The position numbers and the translations under genes are program-made. From assembly GCA_905478725.1 (NCBI GenBank), contig CAJQJT010000218.1, positions 1 through 7,485 on the forward strand: DNA of 7,485 nucleotides, given 5' to 3'. Origin of the DNA: an uncultured Pseudomonadales bacterium. GTDB lineage: Bacteria; Pseudomonadota; Gammaproteobacteria; Pseudomonadales; Porticoccaceae. This document shows, piece by piece, positions 1 through 5,284 of this stretch (positions within the stretch are counted from its first letter, which is position 1; each line of letters opens with the position of its first letter). A model generated the notes under the pieces. It saw only the letters and a program-made list of their open reading frames with translations. It had not been told where the DNA came from and did not search any database.

Positions 1-1063
1 AGGTAGGGACCACTGGAATCGGCTCTTTAACCGGATCCGCGTGGGCAAAGGTGCGAGACAGTTCAAGAATGCCTGGCAACTTGGCATTGAGGGTTTCTTC
101 GCCGAGATGATCGAGCTTGAGATAGACATGATCGCCATCTGGACCACAGCCGCGACCTTCAAGAATTTCAAGAACCATTGAGCGTGCCACTACATCGCGG
201 CCAGCCAGATCTTTGGCATTGGGTGCATAACGCTCCATAAAGCGCTCGCCGTCCTTATTCACCAGATAACCACCTTCACCACGACAACCTTCGGTTACCA
301 GGGTGCCAGCACCGTGAATGCCGGTGGGGTGGAACTGCCACATCTCAATATCCTGAACCGGGAAGCCAGCGCGCAGCGCCATGCCAATTCCATCGCCAGT
401 ACAGATGTGTGCATTAGTAGTAGAAGCATAAATCCGCCCTGCTCCGCCGGTGGCGAATACAGTAGCCTTGGACTTAACGTAAACGGTCTCGCCAGTTTCA
501 ATGTTAAGCGCCATAACACCGACTACGGCGTTGTCAGAGTTCTTAACAATATCGAGGGCAAACCATTCGTTTAAAAAGGTTGTCTCATTTTTCAGGTTGC
601 CCTGATACAGAGTGTGCAATAGCGCGTGACCAGTACGGTCAGCTGCAGCGCAAGTACGAGCCGCCTGACCGCCCTTACCAAAGTCTTTCGACTGGCCGCC
701 AAAGGGACGCTGATAAATGCGCCCTTCTTCGGTGCGCGAAAACGGCAGACCCATGTGCTCAAGCTCGAAAATCGCTTCCGGGCCGGTTTGACACATATAC
801 TCAATCGCTTCCTGATCACCAATAAAGTCAGCGCCTTTAATCGTGTCATACATATGCCACTGCCACTGATCATTGGGATCGTCACTGGCAATTGCACAGG
901 TAATACCACCCTGGGCAGAAACCGTGTGCGAGCGCGTTGGAAATACTTTGGTGATTACTGCTGTTTTGTATCCTGACTGCGCCAGCTGCAGCGCAGCGCG
1001 CATTCCGGATCCACCGCCGCCGACAATTACGGCGTCGAAAGTCATTGTTCTAATGTTAGCCAT
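1..1063 (-). CDS. sdhA: Succinate dehydrogenase flavoprotein subunit SdhA (3' end cut by window)
   Basis: Catalytic subunit of respiratory complex II: oxidises succinate to fumarate on the cytoplasmic face of the inner membrane and passes electrons through covalent FAD to the SdhB Fe-S clusters. My translation of the minus strand gives 354 uninterrupted codons. Visible in order: the FAD dinucleotide-binding glycine cluster ([12 protein letters not shown], about residues 14-25); SHTVSAQGG, in which His46 matches the E. coli flavin-linked His45; an HPTG motif with His245; and [10 protein letters not shown] with Arg289, matching catalytic E. coli His242 and Arg286. The window ends after IPVVPT, just before the conserved histidine-containing HYMMGG segment, so about 60% of a usual 590-residue protein is present. 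The ATG at 1061-1063 lies 4 nt beyond the sdhD stop. A second ATG six codons in (MTFDAV) is a less likely start. A weak GGGGA sits in the end of sdhD. sdhB is expected next, off the window. Identity is very secure. Confidence 0.97.
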   Translation of the reverse strand, partial: MANIRTMTFDAVIVGGGGSGMRAALQLAQSGYKTAVITKVFPTRSHTVSAQGGITCAIASDDPNDQWQWHMYDTIKGADFIGDQEAIEYMCQTGPEAIFELEHMGLPFSRTEEGRIYQRPFGGQSKDFGKGGQAARTCAAADRTGHALLHTLYQGNLKNETTFLNEWFALDIVKNSDNAVVGVMALNIETGETVYVKSKATVFATGGAGRIYASTTNAHICTGDGIGMALRAGFPVQDIEMWQFHPTGIHGAGTLVTEGCRGEGGYLVNKDGERFMERYAPNAKDLAGRDVVARSMVLEILEGRGCGPDGDHVYLKLDHLGEETLNAKLPGILELSRTFAHADPVKEPIPVVPT

Positions 1064-1067
1064 TTAC

Positions 1068-1436
1068 TTAGATTCCCCACAAAATATCGATAGCCCAGAC
1101 CACGTATAGCAAGGTAACTGCCATCATGCCCAACTGAAAAATAATACGCAGTGCAGTGGCTTTTGGCCCAATTAGACGCACTGTTATATAGTCGGTCAAA
1201 ACACACCACATACCGACCCAGGCATGCGCCGCGATCGAGAGAATAGTGACCAGGCTAAACATACGCATTGGCAGAGAACTATTCAGTGCCGCCCACTGCG
1301 TGTAGTTGAGCTCTGGGGTCAGCATCAAATAGCCGACAATAAAGATCAGGTATGCGGTCATCACATAGGCCGAAACTCGTGCGATAAGCCAGTCAGACAG
1401 ACCACTGCGGCCAAGACTAGTAACTGTAGTTACCAT
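1068..1436 (-). CDS. sdhD: Succinate dehydrogenase membrane anchor subunit SdhD
   Basis: Small membrane anchor (122 aa) that with SdhC binds heme b and ubiquinone and holds SdhAB at the inner membrane. The N-terminus (VTSLGRSGLSDW) matches the E. coli pattern SALGRNGVHDF. Three hydrophobic segments are visible at about residues 20-40, 58-80 and 97-120. The motif HAWVGMWCVLTDY puts His71 (heme ligand) and Asp82-Tyr83 (quinone site) at the same numbers as in E. coli. The protein ends WGI, comparable to WGV in E. coli. I chose the ATG at 1434-1436, preceded by a purine-rich GGGTGGG about 7 nt upstream. The frame stays open to 1496, but those 20 extra residues have no counterpart in the family and lie inside sdhC. 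The start overlaps the end of sdhC by 7 bp (ATGGTAA), suggesting translational coupling. Confidence 0.95.
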   Translation of the reverse strand: MVTTVTSLGRSGLSDWLIARVSAYVMTAYLIFIVGYLMLTPELNYTQWAALNSSLPMRMFSLVTILSIAAHAWVGMWCVLTDYITVRLIGPKATALRIIFQLGMMAVTLLYVVWAIDILWGI

Positions 1437-1813
1437 AAGTAAACCCACCCTGTAATTAATACAATAATGACGACTGCGATTGCTACTGCGATCCAAGCTG
1501 TTGCGCGACCCGTTTCAAAGGAATCTTCGCCATAACCCATATCCATAATTAGGTGCCTAATACCGGCAACAGCATGGTAGGCCAGCGCAGCCAAGCTGCC
1601 CCAAATAATAAACTGACACAATGGATTGGCAAAAAGCGCTTTAACATCGGCAAAGCCCTGCTCTGAAGCGAGACTGCCTTCGAGTAGCCAGAGAAAGATA
1701 GCGACTGAGAAAAACAAAATCACACCAGAGACTCGGTGCAAGATCGATACATATGAAGTGATTGGAAGACTAATGGTTCCAAGATCAAGATTGACTGGTC
1801 TTTTTTTGTCCAC
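1430..1813 (-). CDS. sdhC: Succinate dehydrogenase cytochrome b556 subunit SdhC
   Basis: First gene of the sdh operon, a 127-residue heme- and quinone-binding membrane anchor. The N-terminus KKRPVNLDLGTISLPIT is close to E. coli KKQRPVNLDLQTIRFPIT. SILHRVSGV places Ser23 and Arg27 where E. coli has the quinone-site residues Ser27 and Arg31, and ALAYHAVAGIRH places His80 at the heme-ligand position (E. coli His84). Three membrane segments run at about residues 28-46, 66-88 and 105-126. The start codon is GTG (1811-1813). It directly precedes the conserved KKRPVNLDL, and the only Shine-Dalgarno candidate is AAGG about 11 nt upstream, so initiation may be modest. A candidate promoter lies at 1860-1889. 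The E. coli protein is slightly longer at the N-terminus, which leaves the exact start a little open. Confidence 0.95.
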   Translation of the reverse strand: MDKKRPVNLDLGTISLPITSYVSILHRVSGVILFFSVAIFLWLLEGSLASEQGFADVKALFANPLCQFIIWGSLAALAYHAVAGIRHLIMDMGYGEDSFETGRATAWIAVAIAVVIIVLITGWVYLW

Positions 1814-1859
1814 GGCTGGTGATACCTTAAAAGTAGTGATCCGACAAATCGGAGATGAA

Positions 1860-1889
1860 TTTATACTGAATTCAATTAACTTTAAGCAA
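1860..1889 (-). promoter_or_regulatory. Candidate sigma70-type promoter of sdhCDA(B)
   Basis: Read on the minus strand, a -35-like TTGCTT (plus 1884-1889) and a -10 TATAAA (plus 1860-1865) are separated by 18 bp. Transcription would start near 1853, giving a leader of about 40 nt before the sdhC GTG. The spacer contains GTTAATTG (plus 1873-1880), an ArcA-like half-site that would overlap the promoter. Only one clear half-site is present. A TTGACT further upstream is another possible -35 but has no good -10 at the right distance. Confidence 0.5.
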
Positions 1890-2216
1890 CTTATTACAAT
1901 GTAGAGTCAAGAAATACTGAGCGCTGCTAAAGATGTTACAAAGGTGGTTTGCGAGCAGTATGCTGATGGCGCAGCAGTATAGTTACTAGGTGGGCTAAAT
2001 TCAATCAGCAGAAACGAAACAAAATCGCGAACCGACAGCTCCGCAACAGCCGCCAACAATAATAGGCTTGCACTCCATGCAGACCTACCCTACCTCGCGG
2101 CAAAAATATCCATCCAGATCATAACAAAGCATTTTACTGATGAATAACCGCTATCTAAATAGCCTGTTTAAGCTAGTATAAAAGCAGATTTAAAGCTGGC
2201 AGAAAGGCCGCCAGTA
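1890..2216. other. Divergent sdhC-gltA intergenic core with no gene seen
   Basis: No convincing coding sequence was found on either strand between the two promoters. The only notable repeats are a direct copy of AGCAGTAT (1954-1961 and 1973-1980, 19 bp apart) and the similar strings TTTAAGCTAG and TTTAAAGCTGG around 2167-2200. A TATAAA at 2177-2182 has no matching -35, so I do not call a second gltA promoter there. The stretch probably carries control sites for two TCA-cycle operons, but I recognise no specific operator. Confidence 0.5.
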
Positions 2217-2244
2217 TTGACAATTTGCCGTGAACATCTATAGT
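2217..2244 (+). promoter_or_regulatory. Strong sigma70-type promoter of gltA
   Basis: A consensus -35 TTGACA (2217-2222) and a near-consensus -10 TATAGT (2239-2244) are separated by 16 bp. Transcription would start near 2251, leaving a leader of about 45 nt before the gltA ATG at 2296. Its position also argues against the upstream in-frame GTG at 2230, which lies within the promoter spacer and would not be transcribed. Confidence 0.8.
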
Positions 2245-2295
2245 TGCTCCTCGAAATTTTCGCCCAAACCACCACGTTGCACCAGAGGATCCTGC

Positions 2296-3582
2296 ATGAG
2301 TAATCGTAAAGCTACCCTAACCATCGAAGGTCAAGCTCCCATTGAGCTACCGATTCTCAAGGGCACACTAGGCCAAGATGTCATAGATATAGGCACCCTG
2401 GGCTCGCACAATATCTTTACCTATGATCCCGGCTTCTCAGCAACGGCGGCCTGTCAGTCTGATATCACCTATATTGACGGCGATAAAGGCATCTTGCTGC
2501 ACCGCGGGTATCCGATTGAGCAGCTGGCTGCAAAATCCGATTATCTTGAGACCTGCTATCTGCTTCTCGAAGGCGCACTGCCCAACGCAGAAGAGAAGGC
2601 CGAGTTCGTCAATACAATCAAATATCACACCATGGTAAACCGATCAGTTGAGGCCTTTATCAGCGGTTTTCGCTACGATGCACACCCAATGGCCATGCTT
2701 GTGGGCGTGGTTGGTGCCATGTCATCGTTTTATCATGACTCGTTGGACATTAATAATGAAGAGCACCGCAAGATTTCTGCTCACCGCTTGATCGCAAAGA
2801 TCCCAACAATTGCTGCAATGTGTCACAAGCACTTTACCGGCCAGCCGTTTATCTACCCAGATAACTCACTGTCATACTCAGAAAACTTCCTGCATATGAT
2901 GTTTGGTACGCCCTGCGAGCCCTATGTGGTTCAACCGGCTATTGCCAAGGCCATGGATCGCATCTTTCTGTTGCACGCAGATCACGAGCAGAACGCCTCG
3001 ACCTCAACAGTTCGTCTGGCTGGCTCCACTGGCGCCAACCCATTCTCCTGTATAGCTGCTGGTATTGCTGCGCTCTGGGGACCTGCTCACGGCGGCGCTA
3101 ACGAAGCTGTGTTGGATATGCTGGAAGAGATTGGTCACGAAGACAATATTGAAGCCTATGTAGCCAAAGCCAAAGACAAGAGCGATCCATTCCGTTTGAT
3201 GGGCTTTGGGCACCGCGTCTATAAGAATCATGATCCCCGCGCTACGGTTATGCGTGAGAGCTGTGATGAAGTGCTGGCGGTATTGGGACTGGAGAACGAT
3301 CCACTGTTCCGTCTGGCTAAAAAGCTTGAGAAGATCGCCCTTGAAGACGATTACTTTATCAGCAAAAAACTCTACCCCAATGTCGACTTCTACTCCGGTA
3401 TTATTCTGAAGGCACTGGGTATTCCAGTCGAGATGTTCACGGTGATTTTTGCCACCGGTCGCACCGTTGGTTGGATCTCACACTGGAACGAGATGATCAC
3501 TCATCCCTACCGTATCGGCCGTCCTCGCCAGTTGTACACCGGCGCAGATGTGCGTGACTATCCTGCAGTGGAAGATCGTTAA
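2296..3582 (+). CDS. gltA: Type II citrate synthase GltA
   Basis: Condenses acetyl-CoA and oxaloacetate to citrate, the entry step of the TCA cycle, in the cytoplasm. The 428-residue protein matches the E. coli enzyme (427) from end to end. The N-terminal small domain reads [11 protein letters not shown]...FTYDPGF. Catalytic residues are His265 in WGPAHGGAN, His306 in [14 protein letters not shown] and Asp364 in NVDFYSGI. Cys207 in TPCEPY corresponds to E. coli Cys206, linked to NADH inhibition in the hexameric type II enzymes, so allosteric control is plausible (inference). The start is the ATG at 2296, with AGAGGA 6 nt upstream. The frame is open back to a GTG at 2230, but those 22 residues are unlike the family and overlap the promoter. 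It is divergent from sdhC, a common gammaproteobacterial arrangement, and ends 18 nt before a hairpin terminator. Confidence 0.97.
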   Translation: MSNRKATLTIEGQAPIELPILKGTLGQDVIDIGTLGSHNIFTYDPGFSATAACQSDITYIDGDKGILLHRGYPIEQLAAKSDYLETCYLLLEGALPNAEEKAEFVNTIKYHTMVNRSVEAFISGFRYDAHPMAMLVGVVGAMSSFYHDSLDINNEEHRKISAHRLIAKIPTIAAMCHKHFTGQPFIYPDNSLSYSENFLHMMFGTPCEPYVVQPAIAKAMDRIFLLHADHEQNASTSTVRLAGSTGANPFSCIAAGIAALWGPAHGGANEAVLDMLEEIGHEDNIEAYVAKAKDKSDPFRLMGFGHRVYKNHDPRATVMRESCDEVLAVLGLENDPLFRLAKKLEKIALEDDYFISKKLYPNVDFYSGIILKALGIPVEMFTVIFATGRTVGWISHWNEMITHPYRIGRPRQLYTGADVRDYPAVEDR

Positions 3583-3600
3583 GCATCAGTTAATTCCAAG

Positions 3601-3636
3601 CATTAAAAAAGGCAGCCTAGGCTGCCTTTTTTAATG
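3601..3636. terminator. Bidirectional rho-independent terminator between gltA and miaE
   Basis: The 36 bp form a perfect inverted repeat: a GC-rich core GGCAGCCTAGGCTGCC (3611-3626) flanked by six A on the left and six T on the right, with CATT/AATG continuing the symmetry. As RNA, a 6-bp GC-rich stem (GGCAGC/GCTGCC) with a CTAG loop is followed by a U-run on either strand. It begins 18 nt after the gltA stop and lies 25 nt beyond the miaE stop, so it can terminate both convergent transcripts. Confidence 0.92.
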
Positions 3637-3661
3637 TCTATCAAATCTGTTCAGCTGATCT

Positions 3662-4267
3662 CTAGTCAACAGGACCGGAGTGAAAGCGGAACTGGTTATC
3701 CGGTGATTCAATTAGCTCGCGCTCACGCTGGGCAATCAGTTCAATACGATCATTTATAGACCGGTCTCCGGCGACTGTTTTCGCCAGTTTTAAATAATCC
3801 TGATAATGGCGCGCTTCAGACTTGAGTAGCGAGAGGTAGAACTTCTCCAGCTCGGCATCCAGATGCGGTGCCAACAGAGCAAAGCGTTCACAGGAGCGGG
3901 CCTCAATAAAGGCGCCAATAATCAGTACATCAACTAACTTTGCTGGATCCTCTTTGCGCGCCAGGTCGCGGAGACCTGCGGCATAGCGTGAGGCGGAAAC
4001 GTGCTCATAGGGGATCTTGCGGCGTTTCATCAGGGCGATCACCTGCTCGAAGTGGCGCATCTCTTCTCGGGCTAGGCGGGACATTTTGTTGAGTAACTCG
4101 AAATTGTCGGTGTAGCGATTGATTAGGCTCAGGGCGGTACTTGCAGCCTTCTTTTCACAGTTAGCGTGATCGATCAGCATTAGAGATTGGTTTTCGAGGG
4201 CGTTTTCGATCCAGCGGTCCGGAGTGGCGCAGGGTAGAAATGCTTGGATGTCTGCTAGTGCGCTCAT
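3662..4267 (-). CDS. miaE: tRNA 2-methylthio-N6-isopentenyladenosine-37 hydroxylase MiaE
   Basis: Di-iron monooxygenase that hydroxylates the isopentenyl side chain of ms2i6A at position 37 of tRNAs reading U-initial codons, using O2, after MiaA and MiaB have acted. The 201-residue protein shows the complete ferritin-like ligand set: Glu38 (NCEKKA), Glu69 and His72 (REEMRHFEQ), Glu122 (FIEARSCERF), and Glu151 and His154 (KSEARHYQDY). It is shorter than the enteric MiaE (about 270 residues, from memory) but agrees with the compact version seen in pseudomonads. The start is the ATG at 4265-4267 with a poor ribosome site (only AGG in CAGGCCCC). No clear promoter is visible upstream. It lies downstream of nfuA on the same strand across about 200 bp of repeat-bearing DNA, so whether the two are co-transcribed is uncertain. 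It ends facing gltA across the shared terminator. Confidence 0.93.
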   Translation of the reverse strand: MSALADIQAFLPCATPDRWIENALENQSLMLIDHANCEKKAASTALSLINRYTDNFELLNKMSRLAREEMRHFEQVIALMKRRKIPYEHVSASRYAAGLRDLARKEDPAKLVDVLIIGAFIEARSCERFALLAPHLDAELEKFYLSLLKSEARHYQDYLKLAKTVAGDRSINDRIELIAQRERELIESPDNQFRFHSGPVD

Positions 4268-4324
4268 AGGGGCCTGTTTGATAGCTAGGGTGATTTTGCT
4301 GTAGTTGGCGCTGGTTAACCTGAA

Positions 4325-4399
4325 TGAGATCCCTAGTCGCTGCGCTCTGTCAGGATGGCAACTTTACGCTGTCATCTCGAACGCATGTGAGAGATCTCA
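4325..4399. repeat. Imperfect inverted repeat, probable dispersed intergenic (REP/MITE-like) element
   Basis: Two head-to-head units form an imperfect hairpin. The outer arms are TGAGATC (4325-4331) and GATCTCA (4393-4399). Middle pairing is TGCG (4341-4344) with CGCA (4382-4385). The inner arms GATGGCA (4354-4360) and TGTCATC (4370-4376) close a 9-nt loop. Read outward from the loop, the units go TGTCATC-TCGAACGCA-GAGATCTCA and TGCCATCC-TGA-GCGCAGCGA-GGATCTCA. They resemble a family of short dispersed repeats I recall from intergenic DNA of many bacteria. Only this copy and a decayed neighbour are in the window, so genomic copy number cannot be judged here. Confidence 0.6.
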
Positions 4400-4408
4400 G
4401 ACTTTAAC

Positions 4409-4435
4409 TCGCCACTTCGCTCCATCGGGAGACAG
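4409..4435 (-). repeat. Decayed third unit of the same intergenic repeat
   Basis: On the minus strand this reads CTGTCTCCCGATGGAGCGAAG followed by TGGCGAG. That resembles the neighbouring unit pattern (TGTCATCTCGA...GCGA...GAGAG) with a few changes. It lies 10 bp beyond the inverted repeat at 4325-4399 and about 35 bp from the end of nfuA. The match is by eye and loose. Together the units fill most of the 4268-4468 gap, and I see no small gene there. Confidence 0.35.
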
Positions 4436-4468
4436 CCTGGCAACTCAAGCCAACAAGGTCCCGCGTCA

Positions 4469-5050
4469 TCACATGTACGCGTTGCTGGTATCCGTATGGT
4501 CAGTCACATCTCGGACACCCTTCAACTCGGGAATCTTTTCCATCAAGGTTTTCTCAACGCCCTCTTTAAGGGTAAGAGACACCGCAGAACAACCTTGGCA
4601 ACCGCCGCCAAACTCCAACACAGCGATACCTTCGGACATTTCTGCCAACGACACCACACCACCATGAGACGCCAGGCCTGGATTGATATCGTTGTACAGC
4701 AGATAGTTAATGCGATCTTCAATGGGGCTATCATCATTGACGTTAGGCAATCTTGAGTTGGGGGCGCGAATAGTCAGCTGACCACCAAACTTATCTTCGG
4801 CAAAATCCACTTTGGCTTCGTCGAGAAAGGCAATGCTACGCTGTTCAAAGTAGGCATTAAAGGCCTCATACTCAACAATCATATCTTCTTCGTTGTGCTC
4901 GCCGGGACGACTGTAGGCAATACAGGTCTCCGCTTTTGGCGTACCCGGATCGGAAACAAACATGCGAATACCAATGCCTTCGCAGTTCTGTTTTTCCAAT
5001 AATCCAGCAAGATACTTTTGCGCTGATTCAGTGATGGTTACGTTGAGCAT
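4469..5050 (-). CDS. nfuA: Fe-S cluster carrier protein NfuA
   Basis: Carrier that accepts a [4Fe-4S] cluster and passes it to apo-proteins, most important under oxidative stress or iron limitation. The 193-residue protein has the two-domain NfuA structure. An A-type-like N-terminal domain (about 1-95; [17 protein letters not shown], then [17 protein letters not shown]) lacks the full three-cysteine ligand set of true A-type carriers. The C-terminal Nfu domain (about 105-193; [17 protein letters not shown]) carries the CxxC pair in [19 protein letters not shown], which binds a cluster at the dimer interface. Length agrees with E. coli NfuA (191). The ATG at 5048-5050 has AGGGA (plus 5056-5060) 5 nt upstream. 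Its promoter region faces metH and holds three ArcA-like repeats at 5090-5118. I found no hairpin terminator after its stop other than the weak repeat structure. Confidence 0.96.
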   Translation of the reverse strand: MLNVTITESAQKYLAGLLEKQNCEGIGIRMFVSDPGTPKAETCIAYSRPGEHNEEDMIVEYEAFNAYFEQRSIAFLDEAKVDFAEDKFGGQLTIRAPNSRLPNVNDDSPIEDRINYLLYNDINPGLASHGGVVSLAEMSEGIAVLEFGGGCQGCSAVSLTLKEGVEKTLMEKIPELKGVRDVTDHTDTSNAYM

Positions 5051-5089
5051 AGTCTTCCCTAAAATCCATTCTGGCAGTCAGTTTTAACA

Positions 5090-5118
5090 AATTAACGTTC
5101 AATTAACATCTAATTAAC
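5090..5118 (-). promoter_or_regulatory. Triple 11-bp-period direct repeat upstream of nfuA, ArcA-box-like
   Basis: On the minus strand GTTAATT occurs three times with exact 4-bp spacers (plus 5112-5118, 5101-5107, 5090-5096). A further GTTAAAA follows out of register at about 5082-5088. This 11-bp direct-repeat geometry is typical of OmpR/PhoB-family response regulators. The first 15 bases, GTTAATTAGATGTTA, differ at one position from the ArcA consensus GTTAATTAAATGTTA as I remember it. The array lies 40-68 bp upstream of the nfuA ATG, where it could overlap the promoter. I could not place a convincing -35/-10 pair, and assignment to ArcA is inference. Confidence 0.55.
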
Positions 5119-5202
5119 TCTGGCGGCCTAAACTTGAGTAAATAAGTCGGGTATTTTACGCCATACAGAGCCTCAGACGAAACCCTCATTTTCCTTTAAA
5201 GG

Positions 5203-5230
5203 TCGCTTTTTGGATTTATTTTGGTATTAT
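5203..5230 (+). promoter_or_regulatory. Candidate metH promoter with extended -10
   Basis: TATTAT (5225-5230) is preceded by TG one base upstream (TGGTATTAT), an extended -10 arrangement. The best -35 at 16 bp spacing is a poor TCGCTT (5203-5208). Transcription would start near 5237, directly at the palindrome 5239-5254 and about 48 nt before the metH ATG. The weak -35 keeps confidence low. Confidence 0.4.
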
Positions 5231-5238
5231 GCGCATCC

Positions 5239-5254
5239 ATCAAAATATTTTGAT
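5239..5254. promoter_or_regulatory. 16-bp perfect palindrome in the metH leader, candidate operator
   Basis: ATCAAAATATTTTGAT is its own reverse complement and lies 31 bp before the metH ATG, right at the predicted transcription start. It is too AT-rich and has no loop, so it is unlikely to act as an RNA hairpin. A dimeric repressor site is the natural reading. It is not a MetJ box (AGACGTCT) or a MetR site (TGAA-N5-TTCA). A SahR-type (ArsR-family) methionine-cycle regulator is one possibility by inference. Confidence 0.45.
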
Positions 5255-5284
5255 ACAACAGATAATTAAGGGCATAGACAGGAT

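Noticed and set aside
314..976. Plus-strand open frames across the sdhA region
   Set aside because: They are antisense to a fully conserved SdhA reading frame and their translations look like no known protein.
1437..1496. Longer sdhD start adding 20 residues
   Set aside because: The extra residues lie within sdhC and have no counterpart in SdhD proteins; the ATG at 1436 aligns with the family start.
1954..1980. Direct repeat AGCAGTAT as an operator
   Set aside because: Two 8-bp copies 19 bp apart, far from either promoter, are not distinguishable from chance.
2230..2295. N-terminal extension of citrate synthase from an upstream GTG
   Set aside because: It overlaps the -35/-10 spacer of a strong promoter, has no ribosome site and does not resemble the family N-terminus.
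4305..4667. 120-residue plus-strand open frame between miaE and nfuA
   Set aside because: Half of it is antisense to nfuA and the rest lies in the repeat units; there is no ribosome site or recognisable domain.
5119..5284. Cobalamin or SAM riboswitch in the metH leader
   Set aside because: The predicted leader is under 60 nt, too short for a cobalamin riboswitch, and I see no B12-box or SAM-riboswitch-like helices.
5051..5284. MetJ or MetR binding sites upstream of metH
   Set aside because: No tandem AGACGTCT-like boxes and no clear TGAA-N5-TTCA were found by eye.
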